This document shows, piece by piece, positions 1 to 7,720 of a stretch of 43,717 nt of DNA (its first letter is position 1; each line of letters opens with the position of its first letter). This DNA is from Asticcacaulis biprosthecium C19. Its GTDB lineage: Bacteria > Pseudomonadota > Alphaproteobacteria > Caulobacterales > Caulobacteraceae. Below the pieces are notes generated by a model. The model worked only from the letters and a program-made list of their open reading frames with translations, was not told the DNA's origin and did not search any database. Position numbers and translations under genes: made by a program. Location: assembly GCF_000204015.1 (NCBI RefSeq), contig NZ_GL883081.1, forward strand, positions 57,444 through 101,160, in the 5' to 3' direction.

Positions 1-55
1 CTTTGCAGGCCGGCATCACCAATTTGCAAACGGTCTCGCAGGAAAAGGAGACACC

Positions 56-373
56 ATGGTCCAGGTTTACGACATGCCACCCGAAGAGCTGGCGCAACAT
101 CTCGAAGCCGGTGACGTCCTGCTGATCGATGTCCGAGAGGACAACGAATTCGCCGACGCCCGCATCGACGGCGCGGTCCTGGCACCGCTGTCGACCTTCG
201 ATCCCCTGGCCTTGCCGGACGCGAAGGGCAAGCGCGTGGTACTGCAATGCGCCGGCGGTGTCCGCTCGGTCCGCGCCCTGGAGGCCTGTCAGGCCGCCGG
301 GCTCGACATCACCGACCATCTGGCGGGCGGCATCAAGGCCTGGCATGCGGCCGGGCTTCCCATTGTGCGCTGA
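56..373 (+). CDS. Single-domain rhodanese-like sulfurtransferase
   Basis: A 105-residue cytoplasmic protein with no signal peptide, the usual size for a stand-alone rhodanese domain of the GlpE/PspE type. The phosphate-loop-like active site CAGGVRS runs from Cys65, the residue that would carry the persulfide, to Ser71. The upstream LIDVRE element (residues 23-28) and the C-terminal GGIKAW element (about 90-96) are hallmark positions of the fold. The start is supported by an AAGGAG ribosome binding site a few bases upstream. The stop lies two bases before the GH5 gene, so the two are probably co-transcribed although no functional link is evident. The preceding 55 bases hold no recognisable gene end. 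Family assignment is firm; the physiological sulfur acceptor is unknown. Confidence 0.93.
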   Translation: MVQVYDMPPEELAQHLEAGDVLLIDVREDNEFADARIDGAVLAPLSTFDPLALPDAKGKRVVLQCAGGVRSVRALEACQAAGLDITDHLAGGIKAWHAAGLPIVR

Positions 374-375
374 GC

Positions 376-1539
376 ATGAAACGCCTGCTCGCCACCGTTG
401 CCGCTCTGCTGTGCCTGGCCGCCCCGGCTAAGGCGGGCGACATCATCTTCTGGGATAAGCCGCAGTACGGTGGCAACAGCTTCAATGGCAAGGCGCCCGA
501 CGAAGCCTATTTCCGTGCACTGAAGGCCACCGGCGCCACCTGGGTGCGCCTGACCTGGAGCAAGTGGAAGGGCGAAGGCCAGGACTTCCTGATTGGTGAC
601 GCCGATGTCTATACCGGCATTCCGGCGTCCGATCTGGCAACCCTGATCAAGACGCTGGATGCTGCCAACGCCGCCGGAATCAAGGTCGTGCTGGTGCCGC
701 TGTCGCTGCCGGGCGATCGCTGGAACCAGCAGAACGGCGGCCAACAGGACGAACGACTGTGGAACGATCGCGCCTACTGGAATCAATCAGCGGCCTTCTG
801 GCGTGACCTTGCCACCGCGGTAAAGGACCATCCGGCGCTGGCGGGCTACAACCTGCTCAACGAACCGACGCCCGAAAAAGGCCAGGGCATGGCGGAGGAT
901 GCCGACGCGGCCACGCGGGTGGCCTGGTATGACAAGCACAAGGGCACGACGCGCGATCTGCCTGCGCTTTACGAACACATCATCAAGGCCATCCGAGACG
1001 TCGATCCGAATACGCCGGTCATGGTCGACGGCGGCTGGTACGCCAATGCCGGCAGCTTCGCCTATTGGACGCCGCTGAAGGACGATAAGGTCCTGTACGC
1101 CTTTCATATGTACGAGCCGTGGAACCTGACCAGTTCCCCTCAAATCAAACGCGATCCGCAATCGCCCTATCCCGGCCCCGCCTGGCCCGGCGGCGAGACC
1201 TTCGACCGCAAGGCCATGGAAGCCTTCCTGGCCCAGCCGTTCGCTTGGGCCAAGGCCAACGGCGTGCCCGTCAACCGCATGGTGGCTGGGGAATATGGCT
1301 GCGTGCGGGTTTGGTCGGACTGCGGGGCATACCTCAACGACGTGCTGGATATCCTGAACGGCTATGGTTCACATTGGGCCTTTTACAGCTTCCGCGAGGA
1401 TGTCTGGGAGGCGATGGACTACGAAATCCCGCCGGAGTTCCCGGCCGGCCGGTTCTATTACCTGATGGACGAAGGCATGGCGGCGAAGATCCCGCGCAAT
1501 GGCCTGCTGATGACGGTGATCCGAGACAACATGAAGTAA
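376..1539 (+). CDS. Secreted glycoside hydrolase family 5-like (cellulase superfamily)
   Basis: A 387-residue protein. The start at 376 is chosen because it gives a classic signal peptide (residues 1-20, cleaved after APAKA) and follows the rhodanese stop directly; the reading frame also opens further upstream but there overlaps the rhodanese gene. The mature part resembles a GH5/clan A (beta/alpha)8 barrel. LLNEP places the predicted acid/base at Glu163, and VAGEYGC places the predicted nucleophile at Glu306, with the aromatic HMYEPW segment (244-249) between them. It is presumably exported to the periplasm or beyond to hydrolyse a beta-linked glycan; substrate and subfamily cannot be read from the sequence. 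No carbohydrate-binding module is attached. The gene is followed by an intergenic palindromic repeat. Confidence 0.85.
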   Translation: MKRLLATVAALLCLAAPAKAGDIIFWDKPQYGGNSFNGKAPDEAYFRALKATGATWVRLTWSKWKGEGQDFLIGDADVYTGIPASDLATLIKTLDAANAAGIKVVLVPLSLPGDRWNQQNGGQQDERLWNDRAYWNQSAAFWRDLATAVKDHPALAGYNLLNEPTPEKGQGMAEDADAATRVAWYDKHKGTTRDLPALYEHIIKAIRDVDPNTPVMVDGGWYANAGSFAYWTPLKDDKVLYAFHMYEPWNLTSSPQIKRDPQSPYPGPAWPGGETFDRKAMEAFLAQPFAWAKANGVPVNRMVAGEYGCVRVWSDCGAYLNDVLDILNGYGSHWAFYSFREDVWEAMDYEIPPEFPAGRFYYLMDEGMAAKIPRNGLLMTVIRDNMK

Positions 1540-1556
1540 GCGTAATCCCCAACGCC

Positions 1557-1684
1557 CTGCGAAGCGGAATATTTCTCAAAGTGGGTCCACAGATTACACA
1601 GATTTCACAGATTAAGATTAGAAAAAAATCTGTGTAATCTGTGTAATCTGTGGACCCACTTCAATAATTGCCGCTGCGCTGCAG
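1557..1684. repeat. Long intergenic palindromic repeat, copy 1
   Basis: Two 35-base arms at 1579-1613 and 1627-1661 are reverse complements with a single mismatch, separated by a short A-rich loop. Within the arms AATCTGTG/AATCTGTGT units are repeated. Outside them, a GAAGCGG/CCGCT-type outer arm (about 1557-1567 and 1671-1684) pairs imperfectly. The same architecture recurs at 31247-31384. It has no coding potential. The rest of the 1540-1780 gap holds nothing else that I recognise. Confidence 0.9.
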
Positions 1685-1780
1685 GTTCAGACCTACGGCA
1701 GACTCCGAACATATAGCATCGTATCCTGCGGATGCGATTATGTTGGAGCAATTGGCTGGCGCTAAGATGTCGACGGCTGG

Positions 1781-2164
1781 CTAAGGAACATGCACTGACC
1801 AAACTTGGAATCGGTAGTCTTCTGCTTCCTGAAACACTTTCACGAACAGGGCCAAGTCGCATACGCCCTCCGACTTAGTGCAAAGATCAACGAGTACTTC
1901 CCAGTGTTCGCCCATCCATAAATAGACGGCACTTTTCCAGGTTTCATCCAACAAGCTGGTTAGTTCGTCGCCGTACGATGCAATCTGATGCGCGATAAGC
2001 CCCGCAAGGTCATCGTCAACTGGACTGGCGTTAGATGGCCTTGAGGAAAGTGTGTAATCACCCTTGGCGAGCTGATCGGCAATCTCTGCCAAGACGGGAC
2101 GCCATAATTCTGGAACTGGCTGTTCATCCTCATTTTTAGAGGGTAGATTCTCCGCGTATACCAT
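1781..2164 (-). CDS. Hypothetical small acidic protein
   Basis: A protein of about 127 residues with no signal peptide or membrane segment and many Asp/Glu residues. It is predicted cytosolic. I do not recognise the family. The ATG at 2164 is preceded by a purine-rich GAAGGCGGAAAG tract and is preferred; a TTG at 2185 would add seven residues. The central segment has mixed helix character (ELTSLLDETWKSAVYLWM), and the C-terminus (FQEAEDYRFQVWSVHVP) looks like beta strands. It is isolated between a palindromic repeat and the exporter operon. Its base composition is less GC-rich by eye than the flanking genes, compatible with acquisition as a single accessory gene. An immunity-type protein is conceivable, but nothing next to it supports that. 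Confidence 0.6.
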   Translation of the reverse strand: MVYAENLPSKNEDEQPVPELWRPVLAEIADQLAKGDYTLSSRPSNASPVDDDLAGLIAHQIASYGDELTSLLDETWKSAVYLWMGEHWEVLVDLCTKSEGVCDLALFVKVFQEAEDYRFQVWSVHVP

Positions 2165-2242
2165 GCTTTCCGCCTTCGGGTCCAAAACACAAGCCTAAGG
2201 TAGCTCAAGAGACGTGCCGCTTCAAACCGATGAGAATTTGCT

Positions 2243-3373
2243 TTAATCCAGGGTCGACCGATATCGCTTCATCGCCACCGCCGTCGCTACGGCGATAAAC
2301 ACCAGCAGCGGCCAGATGTTCGGCCACATGGCGGCGAAGTCCGAGCCCTTGAGCATTACTGACCGTACGATCCGCAGGAAATGGGTCAGCGGGAAGATCT
2401 GGCCGATCGCCTGTGCCCATTCGGGCATGCCGCGGAACGGGAACATGAAGCCCGACAACAACAAGGACGGCAGGAAAAAGAAAAACGTCATCTGCATGGC
2501 CTGCATTTGCGTACGGGCAATCGTCGAAAACGTAAACCCGACCGCCAGGTTGGCGATGATGAACAAGGCCACCCCCAGGGCCAGCAGCCAGAATGACCCG
2601 ATGAAAGGCACGCCGAAAATGTAGGCTGAGGCTAGAAGCACGATCGCCGTCTGGACCAGGCCGACGCCGATATAGGGCACGATCTTGCCGACCATGACCT
2701 CCCACGGTCGCGCCGGCATGGCCAGCAGGTTTTCCATATTGCCGCGCTCGGTTTCCCGCGTCATGGCGATCGAGGTGATCATGATCATGGTCATGGTCAA
2801 AATCACCCCGAGCAGGCCGGGTACGATATTGTACTGAGAGATGCCCTCCGGATTGTACATGCGGTGGACGATGATATCGACGGGCGGCGGCGCCTGGGAC
2901 AGGCCGGCCCACTCGCCTTTCAGGTCCTGACGCAAGGCAGAATTGACGATCTGCTGGATCATACCGACGGCATTAGAGGCCGCCGATGGATCCGAAGCGT
3001 CGGCCTCGATCAGCACCTGCGGCTTGTCACCACGCAGCAGGTCGCGCGTGAACCCTGCCGGCACGGTGATGACGAAGGCGACCTTGCCCGACTGCAGCGC
3101 ATCCGTTCCCTCTTTCGCGCTGCTCACCTGCCCCTCGATATCGAAATAGGTCGAGTTCTGAAGCCCGGCCGCCAGCGATCGAACCACAGCGGACTCGTCC
3201 TCCAGATACAACAGGGTCGGCAGATGCCGCGGGTCGGAATTGATGGCGAAGCCGAACAGGGTCAGTTGCACCACCGGCACCATGATCATCATGCCAAACG
3301 TCATGCGGTCGCGCCGCATCTGGATGAATTCCTTGATCAGTATAGCCAGGATGCGGTTCAGCGCAGCGAACAT
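2243..3373 (-). CDS. ABC-2 type exporter permease (YbhS/YbhR-like)
   Basis: A 376-residue inner-membrane protein with the ABC-2 permease layout: one N-terminal transmembrane segment (about 24-44), a large extracytoplasmic domain (about 50-175), then five hydrophobic segments from about 180 to the C-terminus. The cytoplasmic coupling motif TRETERGNMENLLAMP (about 205-220) is typical of YhhJ/YbhR/YbhS proteins. It starts one base after the ATPase stop, so it is translationally linked and would form the channel with that ATPase. Only one permease gene is present, whereas E. coli ybhGFSR has two, so a homodimer is implied. Substrate is unknown; the family exports drugs and other amphiphiles. Confidence 0.9.
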   Translation of the reverse strand: MFAALNRILAILIKEFIQMRRDRMTFGMMIMVPVVQLTLFGFAINSDPRHLPTLLYLEDESAVVRSLAAGLQNSTYFDIEGQVSSAKEGTDALQSGKVAFVITVPAGFTRDLLRGDKPQVLIEADASDPSAASNAVGMIQQIVNSALRQDLKGEWAGLSQAPPPVDIIVHRMYNPEGISQYNIVPGLLGVILTMTMIMITSIAMTRETERGNMENLLAMPARPWEVMVGKIVPYIGVGLVQTAIVLLASAYIFGVPFIGSFWLLALGVALFIIANLAVGFTFSTIARTQMQAMQMTFFFFLPSLLLSGFMFPFRGMPEWAQAIGQIFPLTHFLRIVRSVMLKGSDFAAMWPNIWPLLVFIAVATAVAMKRYRSTLD

Positions 3374-3374
3374 G

Positions 3375-4313
3375 TCAAGCTACCGCCGTGTTGTCGACGG
3401 ACTGACCCATCAGGTGGATAAAAACGTCCTCCAGGCTGGGCCGCGCCTGATGCCAGATGATGCCAACCACCTGTTCGCCCTTGATCAAGGCCGTCAGCGC
3501 ATCCAGATTACCGCCCGACACATGCAGCGCATTGCCGAAATAGGCGACATGGTCGGCGCCAGTTTTATTGCGCAGGCGTTCCATCAGTTCGCGTACGCCC
3601 GTGCCCTCAGCCACAAAGGTGTAAAGCCCGCTCTGGTCGATAATGTCCTCGACGCGGCCCTGGGCCATCAGCTTGCCGTAGGCGATATAGACGATCTGGT
3701 CGCAGCGTTCGGCCTCGTCCATATAGTGGGTCGAGACCAGCACGGTCAGCCCCTGGGCCGACAGCCGGTGGATCTGGTCCCAGAAGTCGCGCCGCGCCTG
3801 CGGGTCCACACCCGCGGTCGGCTCGTCCAGCATCAGCATCTTCGGACTGTGCAAGGTACAGGCAGCCAGGGCCAGACGCTGTTTCCAGCCCCCCGACAAG
3901 GTGCCGGCCAGTTGTTTTTGGCGCGTCGTCAGGCCCAGTTGTTCCAGTGTGTCATCAACGACCTGCTTTTTGTTGGCAATGTCGTAGAGATTGGCGACGA
4001 ACTCCAGGTTCTCGCGAATGGTCAGGTCCTCCCAATAGGAGAACTTCTGCGTCATATATCCAACCTGGCGCTTGATCTCGCGGCTGTGCTTGAGGATGTC
4101 GTAGCCGAGGCAGGTTCCCTGCCCCGCATCGGGCCGTAGCAATCCGCACAGCATGCGGATGGTGGTGGTCTTGCCCGACCCGTTGGGGCCGAGAAAGCCC
4201 CAGACCTGACCGCGCGGCATGGCGATATCGACGCTGTCGACGGCCTTTCGCTTGCCAAACGTCTTGGTCAGGCCGCGGACGTCGATAGCGAGGTTGTCTC
4301 CAGCCTTGGTCAT
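3375..4313 (-). CDS. ABC exporter ATP-binding protein (YbhF-like)
   Basis: A 312-residue nucleotide-binding subunit. The Walker A motif GPNGSGKTT is at 42-50, the signature LSGGW at 139-143 (Trp in place of the usual Gln), Walker B LMLDEP at 160-165 and the switch histidine in STH near 194. The C-terminal 80 residues carry the DUF4162-like extension seen in drug-export ATPases. The length fits one NBD, whereas E. coli YbhF is a tandem NBD. A strong GGGAGGT ribosome binding site precedes the ATG. It drives the permease encoded one base downstream. It is separated from the membrane fusion gene by a 313-base gap that holds inverted REP-like repeats. Confidence 0.93.
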   Translation of the reverse strand: MTKAGDNLAIDVRGLTKTFGKRKAVDSVDIAMPRGQVWGFLGPNGSGKTTTIRMLCGLLRPDAGQGTCLGYDILKHSREIKRQVGYMTQKFSYWEDLTIRENLEFVANLYDIANKKQVVDDTLEQLGLTTRQKQLAGTLSGGWKQRLALAACTLHSPKMLMLDEPTAGVDPQARRDFWDQIHRLSAQGLTVLVSTHYMDEAERCDQIVYIAYGKLMAQGRVEDIIDQSGLYTFVAEGTGVRELMERLRNKTGADHVAYFGNALHVSGGNLDALTALIKGEQVVGIIWHQARPSLEDVFIHLMGQSVDNTAVA

Positions 4314-4383
4314 GCGTACCTCCCGCCATCTGGATGTGCGAGAAAGGGTGCAAAGCGACGCAAGTGGTCTCTAGAGAAAGGTC

Positions 4384-4568
4384 TATACTCCCCCGCTATG
4401 CGGGGGAGGTGGATCGGTTGCGACAGCAACTGAGACGGAGGGGGGATTTGGCCCGCCGGTGTTTCCTCTATCCCCCCCGATATCTTGCCGACAATTGCGC
4501 CAAGAACTCCCCCCTCCGACTGCGCGCTGACGCGCGCCGCCACCTCCCCCGTATAACGGGGGAGTATA
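4384..4568. repeat. Inverted pair of REP-like GC-rich palindromes
   Basis: The 313-base gap 4314-4626 is occupied by two arms of roughly 63 bases (4384-4446 and 4505-4568) that are imperfect reverse complements. Each arm begins with its own hairpin of the form TACTCCCCCG-N-CGGGGGAG followed by GTGG and ends in CGGAGGGGG. Both the small hairpins and the whole 185-base structure could fold in RNA. Related sequences lie at 6253-6291 and 37440-37515. This type of repeat is scattered between genes in many Caulobacterales and other alphaproteobacteria. Reading frames crossing it are spurious. Confidence 0.88.
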
Positions 4569-4626
4569 AGACGTGAAGAACGCCAAGCTCCACGAATAGA
4601 GACGCGCTGGAGATCGAACAACTTCC

Positions 4627-5556
4627 TCACAGCCGCACATCCACCGGCTGGCCGGCATGCAAGGCGTCGGGTTTTTCCGGTACCGCCTCGATCAGGAACA
4701 TCAGCTTCTGGCGCTCCTTGACGCTGTAAATCACCGGCGGTGTGAACTCGGCATTGGCCGCGATAAAGCGCACGCGGGCAGTTTGAATCGCGCAGCCATC
4801 GCACGACACCTTCACCACAGTACCGATCTTGAACTTCGTCAGTTCCGATTGCGGCACATAGAACCGGACGAACTCGCGTCCCTTTGGCCGCACCGTGAGC
4901 ACCGCGGCGCCGGCGGCGACGAACTCACCCGGCTCGCGCAGCCGCTCGTCGACCTGACCGGACAACCGCGCCCGGACTGACCGTTCATCTACCGTCCACT
5001 GCGCATTGGCGACATCGGCCGAAGCGGCCGCCGCCTGTGCCGAAGCCGCCCGTTGCTGGTCCTGGCGCGCCGATTGCCGGCGTTCGGCAATCAAACGATC
5101 GATATTGGTCACCGCTGCCCGCGCCGACCGAGTTTGCGTCCGCAGGGCATCCATCTGGGCCGCTGAGACGAACCCCTTGGTCTCAAGCTGGGCATATCGC
5201 GTCTCGTTAGCGGTCGCCAGATCCAACGCCGCCTGGGCCTGAACCCGCTGGGCCAGCAGCGGCGCGATATCGGCATCGCGCGCCCCCTTGCTGAGGTCAT
5301 CAGCCTGGGCGGCAGCCGCCTCGGCGCGGCTCTGCGCCCCGGACAGGCTGTTGCCGGCCTGGGTCGGGTCCAGCGTAAACAGCACCTGGCCGTCCGTAAT
5401 TTCGGCGCCGCGATCGACCTCAACCGTCGCCAGCCAACCCGACTGCGGCGCGGCGACGCTGACCGATTGCGCCTCGACATAGCCGCTGTAGGTGTCGGCC
5501 GGTTTGCCGGAACAACCGCACACCGTCAGTAAGGCCACCAAAGCGAACCTACGCAT
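4627..5556 (-). CDS. HlyD-family membrane fusion lipoprotein (YbhG-like)
   Basis: A 309-residue periplasmic adaptor. The N-terminus is a lipoprotein signal with lipobox VCGC, acylated at Cys15. A biotinyl-lipoyl-like half follows (VAAPQSGWLATVEVDRGAEI, about 33-52). Next come a long Ala/Gln/Arg-rich coiled-coil hairpin (about 70-180) and the second lipoyl half plus beta-barrel (RARLSGQVDERLREPGEFV, from about 195). The gene overlaps the end of the TetR gene by eight bases and precedes the ATPase and permease, giving the regulator-adaptor-ATPase-permease order known from the E. coli cecR-ybhGFSR operon. It should bridge the inner-membrane exporter to an outer-membrane channel not encoded here. 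Confidence 0.91.
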   Translation of the reverse strand: MRRFALVALLTVCGCSGKPADTYSGYVEAQSVSVAAPQSGWLATVEVDRGAEITDGQVLFTLDPTQAGNSLSGAQSRAEAAAAQADDLSKGARDADIAPLLAQRVQAQAALDLATANETRYAQLETKGFVSAAQMDALRTQTRSARAAVTNIDRLIAERRQSARQDQQRAASAQAAAASADVANAQWTVDERSVRARLSGQVDERLREPGEFVAAGAAVLTVRPKGREFVRFYVPQSELTKFKIGTVVKVSCDGCAIQTARVRFIAANAEFTPPVIYSVKERQKLMFLIEAVPEKPDALHAGQPVDVRL

Positions 5557-6181
5557 GGTTCAATCCCCTGAGAAACAGTTGCACATGGGCTTTCAGATAG
5601 GGCTCGGGAGCAAACGGAACCTCTTCAGCCGCAGCAAACACCAATTGCCACATGACCGATTTCAGGATCGGCGCGATAAACAGGTGCGCCGCCATTTCAC
5701 CGGTGGTCCCGGAGATTTCGCCACGCGCCAGCGCGCGGTCGAACAGGGTCGTCAGCCCCTCCAGCATCTTGCCCACAACCTCGCGGCGATAGAAGGCGGC
5801 CAAGGCGGGGAAACGCTGGGCTTCAGCGATCAGAAGCTTGGGGTAAACGGGTAATTTGCCGCTGGCTATCGCCGCCCCTACCATCTCGACGATGCGCATC
5901 AGAGCCGGCTCCAGCGGCCCGTCATAGCCCTTCAAGAAAACGCTGGCCAAGGCCACTCTGGGCGCGATGTCGCGCATGATCAACGCTTCGAACAGGGCCT
6001 GCTTGGTGGGATAGTAGAGATAGACCGTGCCCTTGCTGACACGGGCCTGGCGGGCGACATCCTCCATGCGCGCGCCTTCGAAGCCATGCTCGGAAAACTC
6101 GGCTAAGGCGGCATCGAGAATATCGGCCTGGCGCACTTCCGGCGCGGCACGGCGCGATCGCAAGGGTGTGGGCTCGACCAT
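5549..6181 (-). CDS. TetR/AcrR-family repressor of the exporter operon
   Basis: A 210-residue regulator. The N-terminal helix-turn-helix lies at about 17-63 (ILDAALAEFSEHGFEGARM, then VSKGTVYLYYPTKQALFEAL), which is canonical for the family. The variable C-terminal domain (from about 80) would bind the inducer and mediate dimerisation. It is the first gene of the operon. The start is supported by GGAGCGAG just upstream, and a perfect 18-base palindrome sits 15 bases before the start codon, so autoregulation together with the exporter genes is likely. Its position matches CecR (YbiH) in E. coli, but direct orthology is inferred only from operon order. Confidence 0.92.
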   Translation of the reverse strand: MVEPTPLRSRRAAPEVRQADILDAALAEFSEHGFEGARMEDVARQARVSKGTVYLYYPTKQALFEALIMRDIAPRVALASVFLKGYDGPLEPALMRIVEMVGAAIASGKLPVYPKLLIAEAQRFPALAAFYRREVVGKMLEGLTTLFDRALARGEISGTTGEMAAHLFIAPILKSVMWQLVFAAAEEVPFAPEPYLKAHVQLFLRGLNHA

Positions 6182-6195
6182 ACTCGCTCCATTCC

Positions 6196-6213
6196 GTACT
6201 GACCGGTCAGTAC
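6196..6213. promoter_or_regulatory. Perfect 18-bp palindrome, probable TetR operator
   Basis: GTACTGACC followed directly by GGTCAGTAC is a perfect dyad just upstream of the TetR gene. Its core TGACCGGTCA is the type of site bound by many TetR repressors. The position between promoter and start codon fits autorepression. Confidence 0.75.
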
Positions 6214-6252
6214 TAACTTACGCCTGAAGAAGACGGGAGTCAATTAGGCTTA

Positions 6253-6291
6253 CCCTCCCCCGGCCTCGCCGGCAGGCAAAGCGGGGGAGGA
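6253..6291. repeat. REP-like GC palindrome (short copy)
   Basis: CCTCCCCCGG and GCGGGGGAGG arms flank a CTCGCCGGCAGG loop. This is a degenerate single hairpin of the same family as 4384-4568. It lies immediately downstream of the acyltransferase stop and could also serve as a weak 3-prime stabilising hairpin. Confidence 0.65.
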
Positions 6292-6299
6292 TAAATGAA

Positions 6300-7496
6300 T
6301 CAGATTTTGAGGAACCAGCGTTTGATGTAGAACGGCACCAGGAACAGACCGCAGATCACCAGCGCCCCGAAGGCATACAGGAACGACATCAGATACGGAT
6401 CCCCGACCTGGGCCAAGATCCAGGTCGTCGCCGCACCCGTCCCACCGGTCATGCCCAGCGCAATCGACAGAAGCCAGGCAAAGACATAGACCAGGATGGC
6501 ATTGGTGCCGAACAGCTTGATCGGCACCGCCCAGCGCTTGAAGCCCAGCCGGTCCATAACGACCATCAACACCGCCAGGACGGTGAAGGCGAAACCACAG
6601 GACAAAAGCACAAAACTCGGCGTCCACAGCTTTTTGATGATCGGAACGTACGAGTCCAGCACCAGGGCCAGCAGCATCAGCAGCACGCCGATGATCGCCA
6701 CCCCGCCCCAGGCGTTACGCGGCGTCCTGGTGTTGATGTACAGCCCCATCAGAATGCCGAACAGGATGTTGGACGTCGCCGGCACGGACGACAGCAGACC
6801 TTCCGGGTCGTAGGTCTTGGCGCCACTCCACACGTGATTGACGCCCAGAACCTGCATATCGACCCAGGCCGGCCAGGAATGGATGGCATCCCATTGGTTG
6901 GCCCCTGCCCCATCCGGTACGGGGACATATTTCAGCAGCAGGGTATAGGCCACCAGGAATCCTACGCCCCACAAGGCCAGCGCACGGCTATGGAGGATCA
7001 GGCCGCCTTGCTGATTCTGATGCGAATGCAGCACCACCAGACCTGACGCGATGGCGTAGCAGATGCCAATACGTTGCAGAACGCCCGGCAGGCGCCAATG
7101 CTCGAAATCGAACTGCGGCAGCAGGTTCAGGAACAGGCCGATCCCGACCAGGATAGCCGCCCGGCGCAAACTGTGCACCAGCAGGGCCGCCTTGCCGCCC
7201 GCCTGACTGTTTAAGGTTTTTTGGCGCCGCCCCAGGGACAGGGTCATCGACAGGCCGACGCAGGTCATAAAGCCCGGAAACACCATGTCCGTCAGGGTGA
7301 AGCCATGCCATTCGGCATGATCCAGCGGCGTGTAGATATGGCTCCAGTCGCCGGCATTGTTGGCCAACAGCATGCCGATGATGAACAGGCCGCGCAGGAT
7401 ATCCAGCGCCTCAAAGCGCACCGACGCCGGTTTGGGTGGCGCGGGCTCCTCCTCCTTCGGCTTTTCACGTTTCTTGAAGGCAATCACTTCGGCCAT
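6300..7496 (-). CDS. NagX/HGSNAT-like membrane acyltransferase (COG4299 type)
   Basis: A 398-residue polytopic membrane protein with about ten hydrophobic segments and a charged Lys/Glu/Pro-rich cytoplasmic N-terminus. The family signature begins at about residue 27 (RFEALDILRGL), continues with MLLANNAGDW and the histidine-containing segment PLDHAEWHGFTLTDMVFPGF (about 57-76). This is characteristic of bacterial homologues of heparan-alpha-glucosaminide N-acetyltransferase (DUF5009/NagX), thought to acetylate amino sugars across the inner membrane. The start at 7496 has a GGGAGA ribosome binding site; an upstream ATG at 7547 lacks support. In other bacteria these genes lie near N-acetylglucosamine utilisation genes, which are absent here. 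Confidence 0.85.
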   Translation of the reverse strand: MAEVIAFKKREKPKEEEPAPPKPASVRFEALDILRGLFIIGMLLANNAGDWSHIYTPLDHAEWHGFTLTDMVFPGFMTCVGLSMTLSLGRRQKTLNSQAGGKAALLVHSLRRAAILVGIGLFLNLLPQFDFEHWRLPGVLQRIGICYAIASGLVVLHSHQNQQGGLILHSRALALWGVGFLVAYTLLLKYVPVPDGAGANQWDAIHSWPAWVDMQVLGVNHVWSGAKTYDPEGLLSSVPATSNILFGILMGLYINTRTPRNAWGGVAIIGVLLMLLALVLDSYVPIIKKLWTPSFVLLSCGFAFTVLAVLMVVMDRLGFKRWAVPIKLFGTNAILVYVFAWLLSIALGMTGGTGAATTWILAQVGDPYLMSFLYAFGALVICGLFLVPFYIKRWFLKI

Positions 7497-7720
7497 GGCG
7501 GAATCTCCCTGAAGGGGAGACCCTAGCGGAAAACGGCGCCAGCGCAATCAGACCAATTTGGCGCCACGTCCCGACGGCTTTATAGTTCTCGCGGCGCACG
7601 AGTATTTCATAAAGAAAATAAAGATATTGCAAAGCCCTGACAATGTGGCAGATTGGCGGCGAAAGCGTCCGGCCCAAAACCCGCATGGCGCTCGCTAAAA
7701 ATCCAAGGGGGATTTCCAAA

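Noticed and set aside
2205-2912. His/Asp-rich 235-aa frame (HDHDHDH) that looks metal-binding
   Set aside because: It is a frame-shifted reading of the permease segment with alternating Met/Thr/Ile codons; the permease frame has clear family features.
3240-4139. 299-aa frame on the plus strand
   Set aside because: Antisense to the ABC ATPase, whose Walker and signature motifs are intact.
4334-4658. Small frames on both strands between the adaptor and ATPase genes
   Set aside because: They run through the REP-like palindromes and change with the repeat; no family features or ribosome binding sites.
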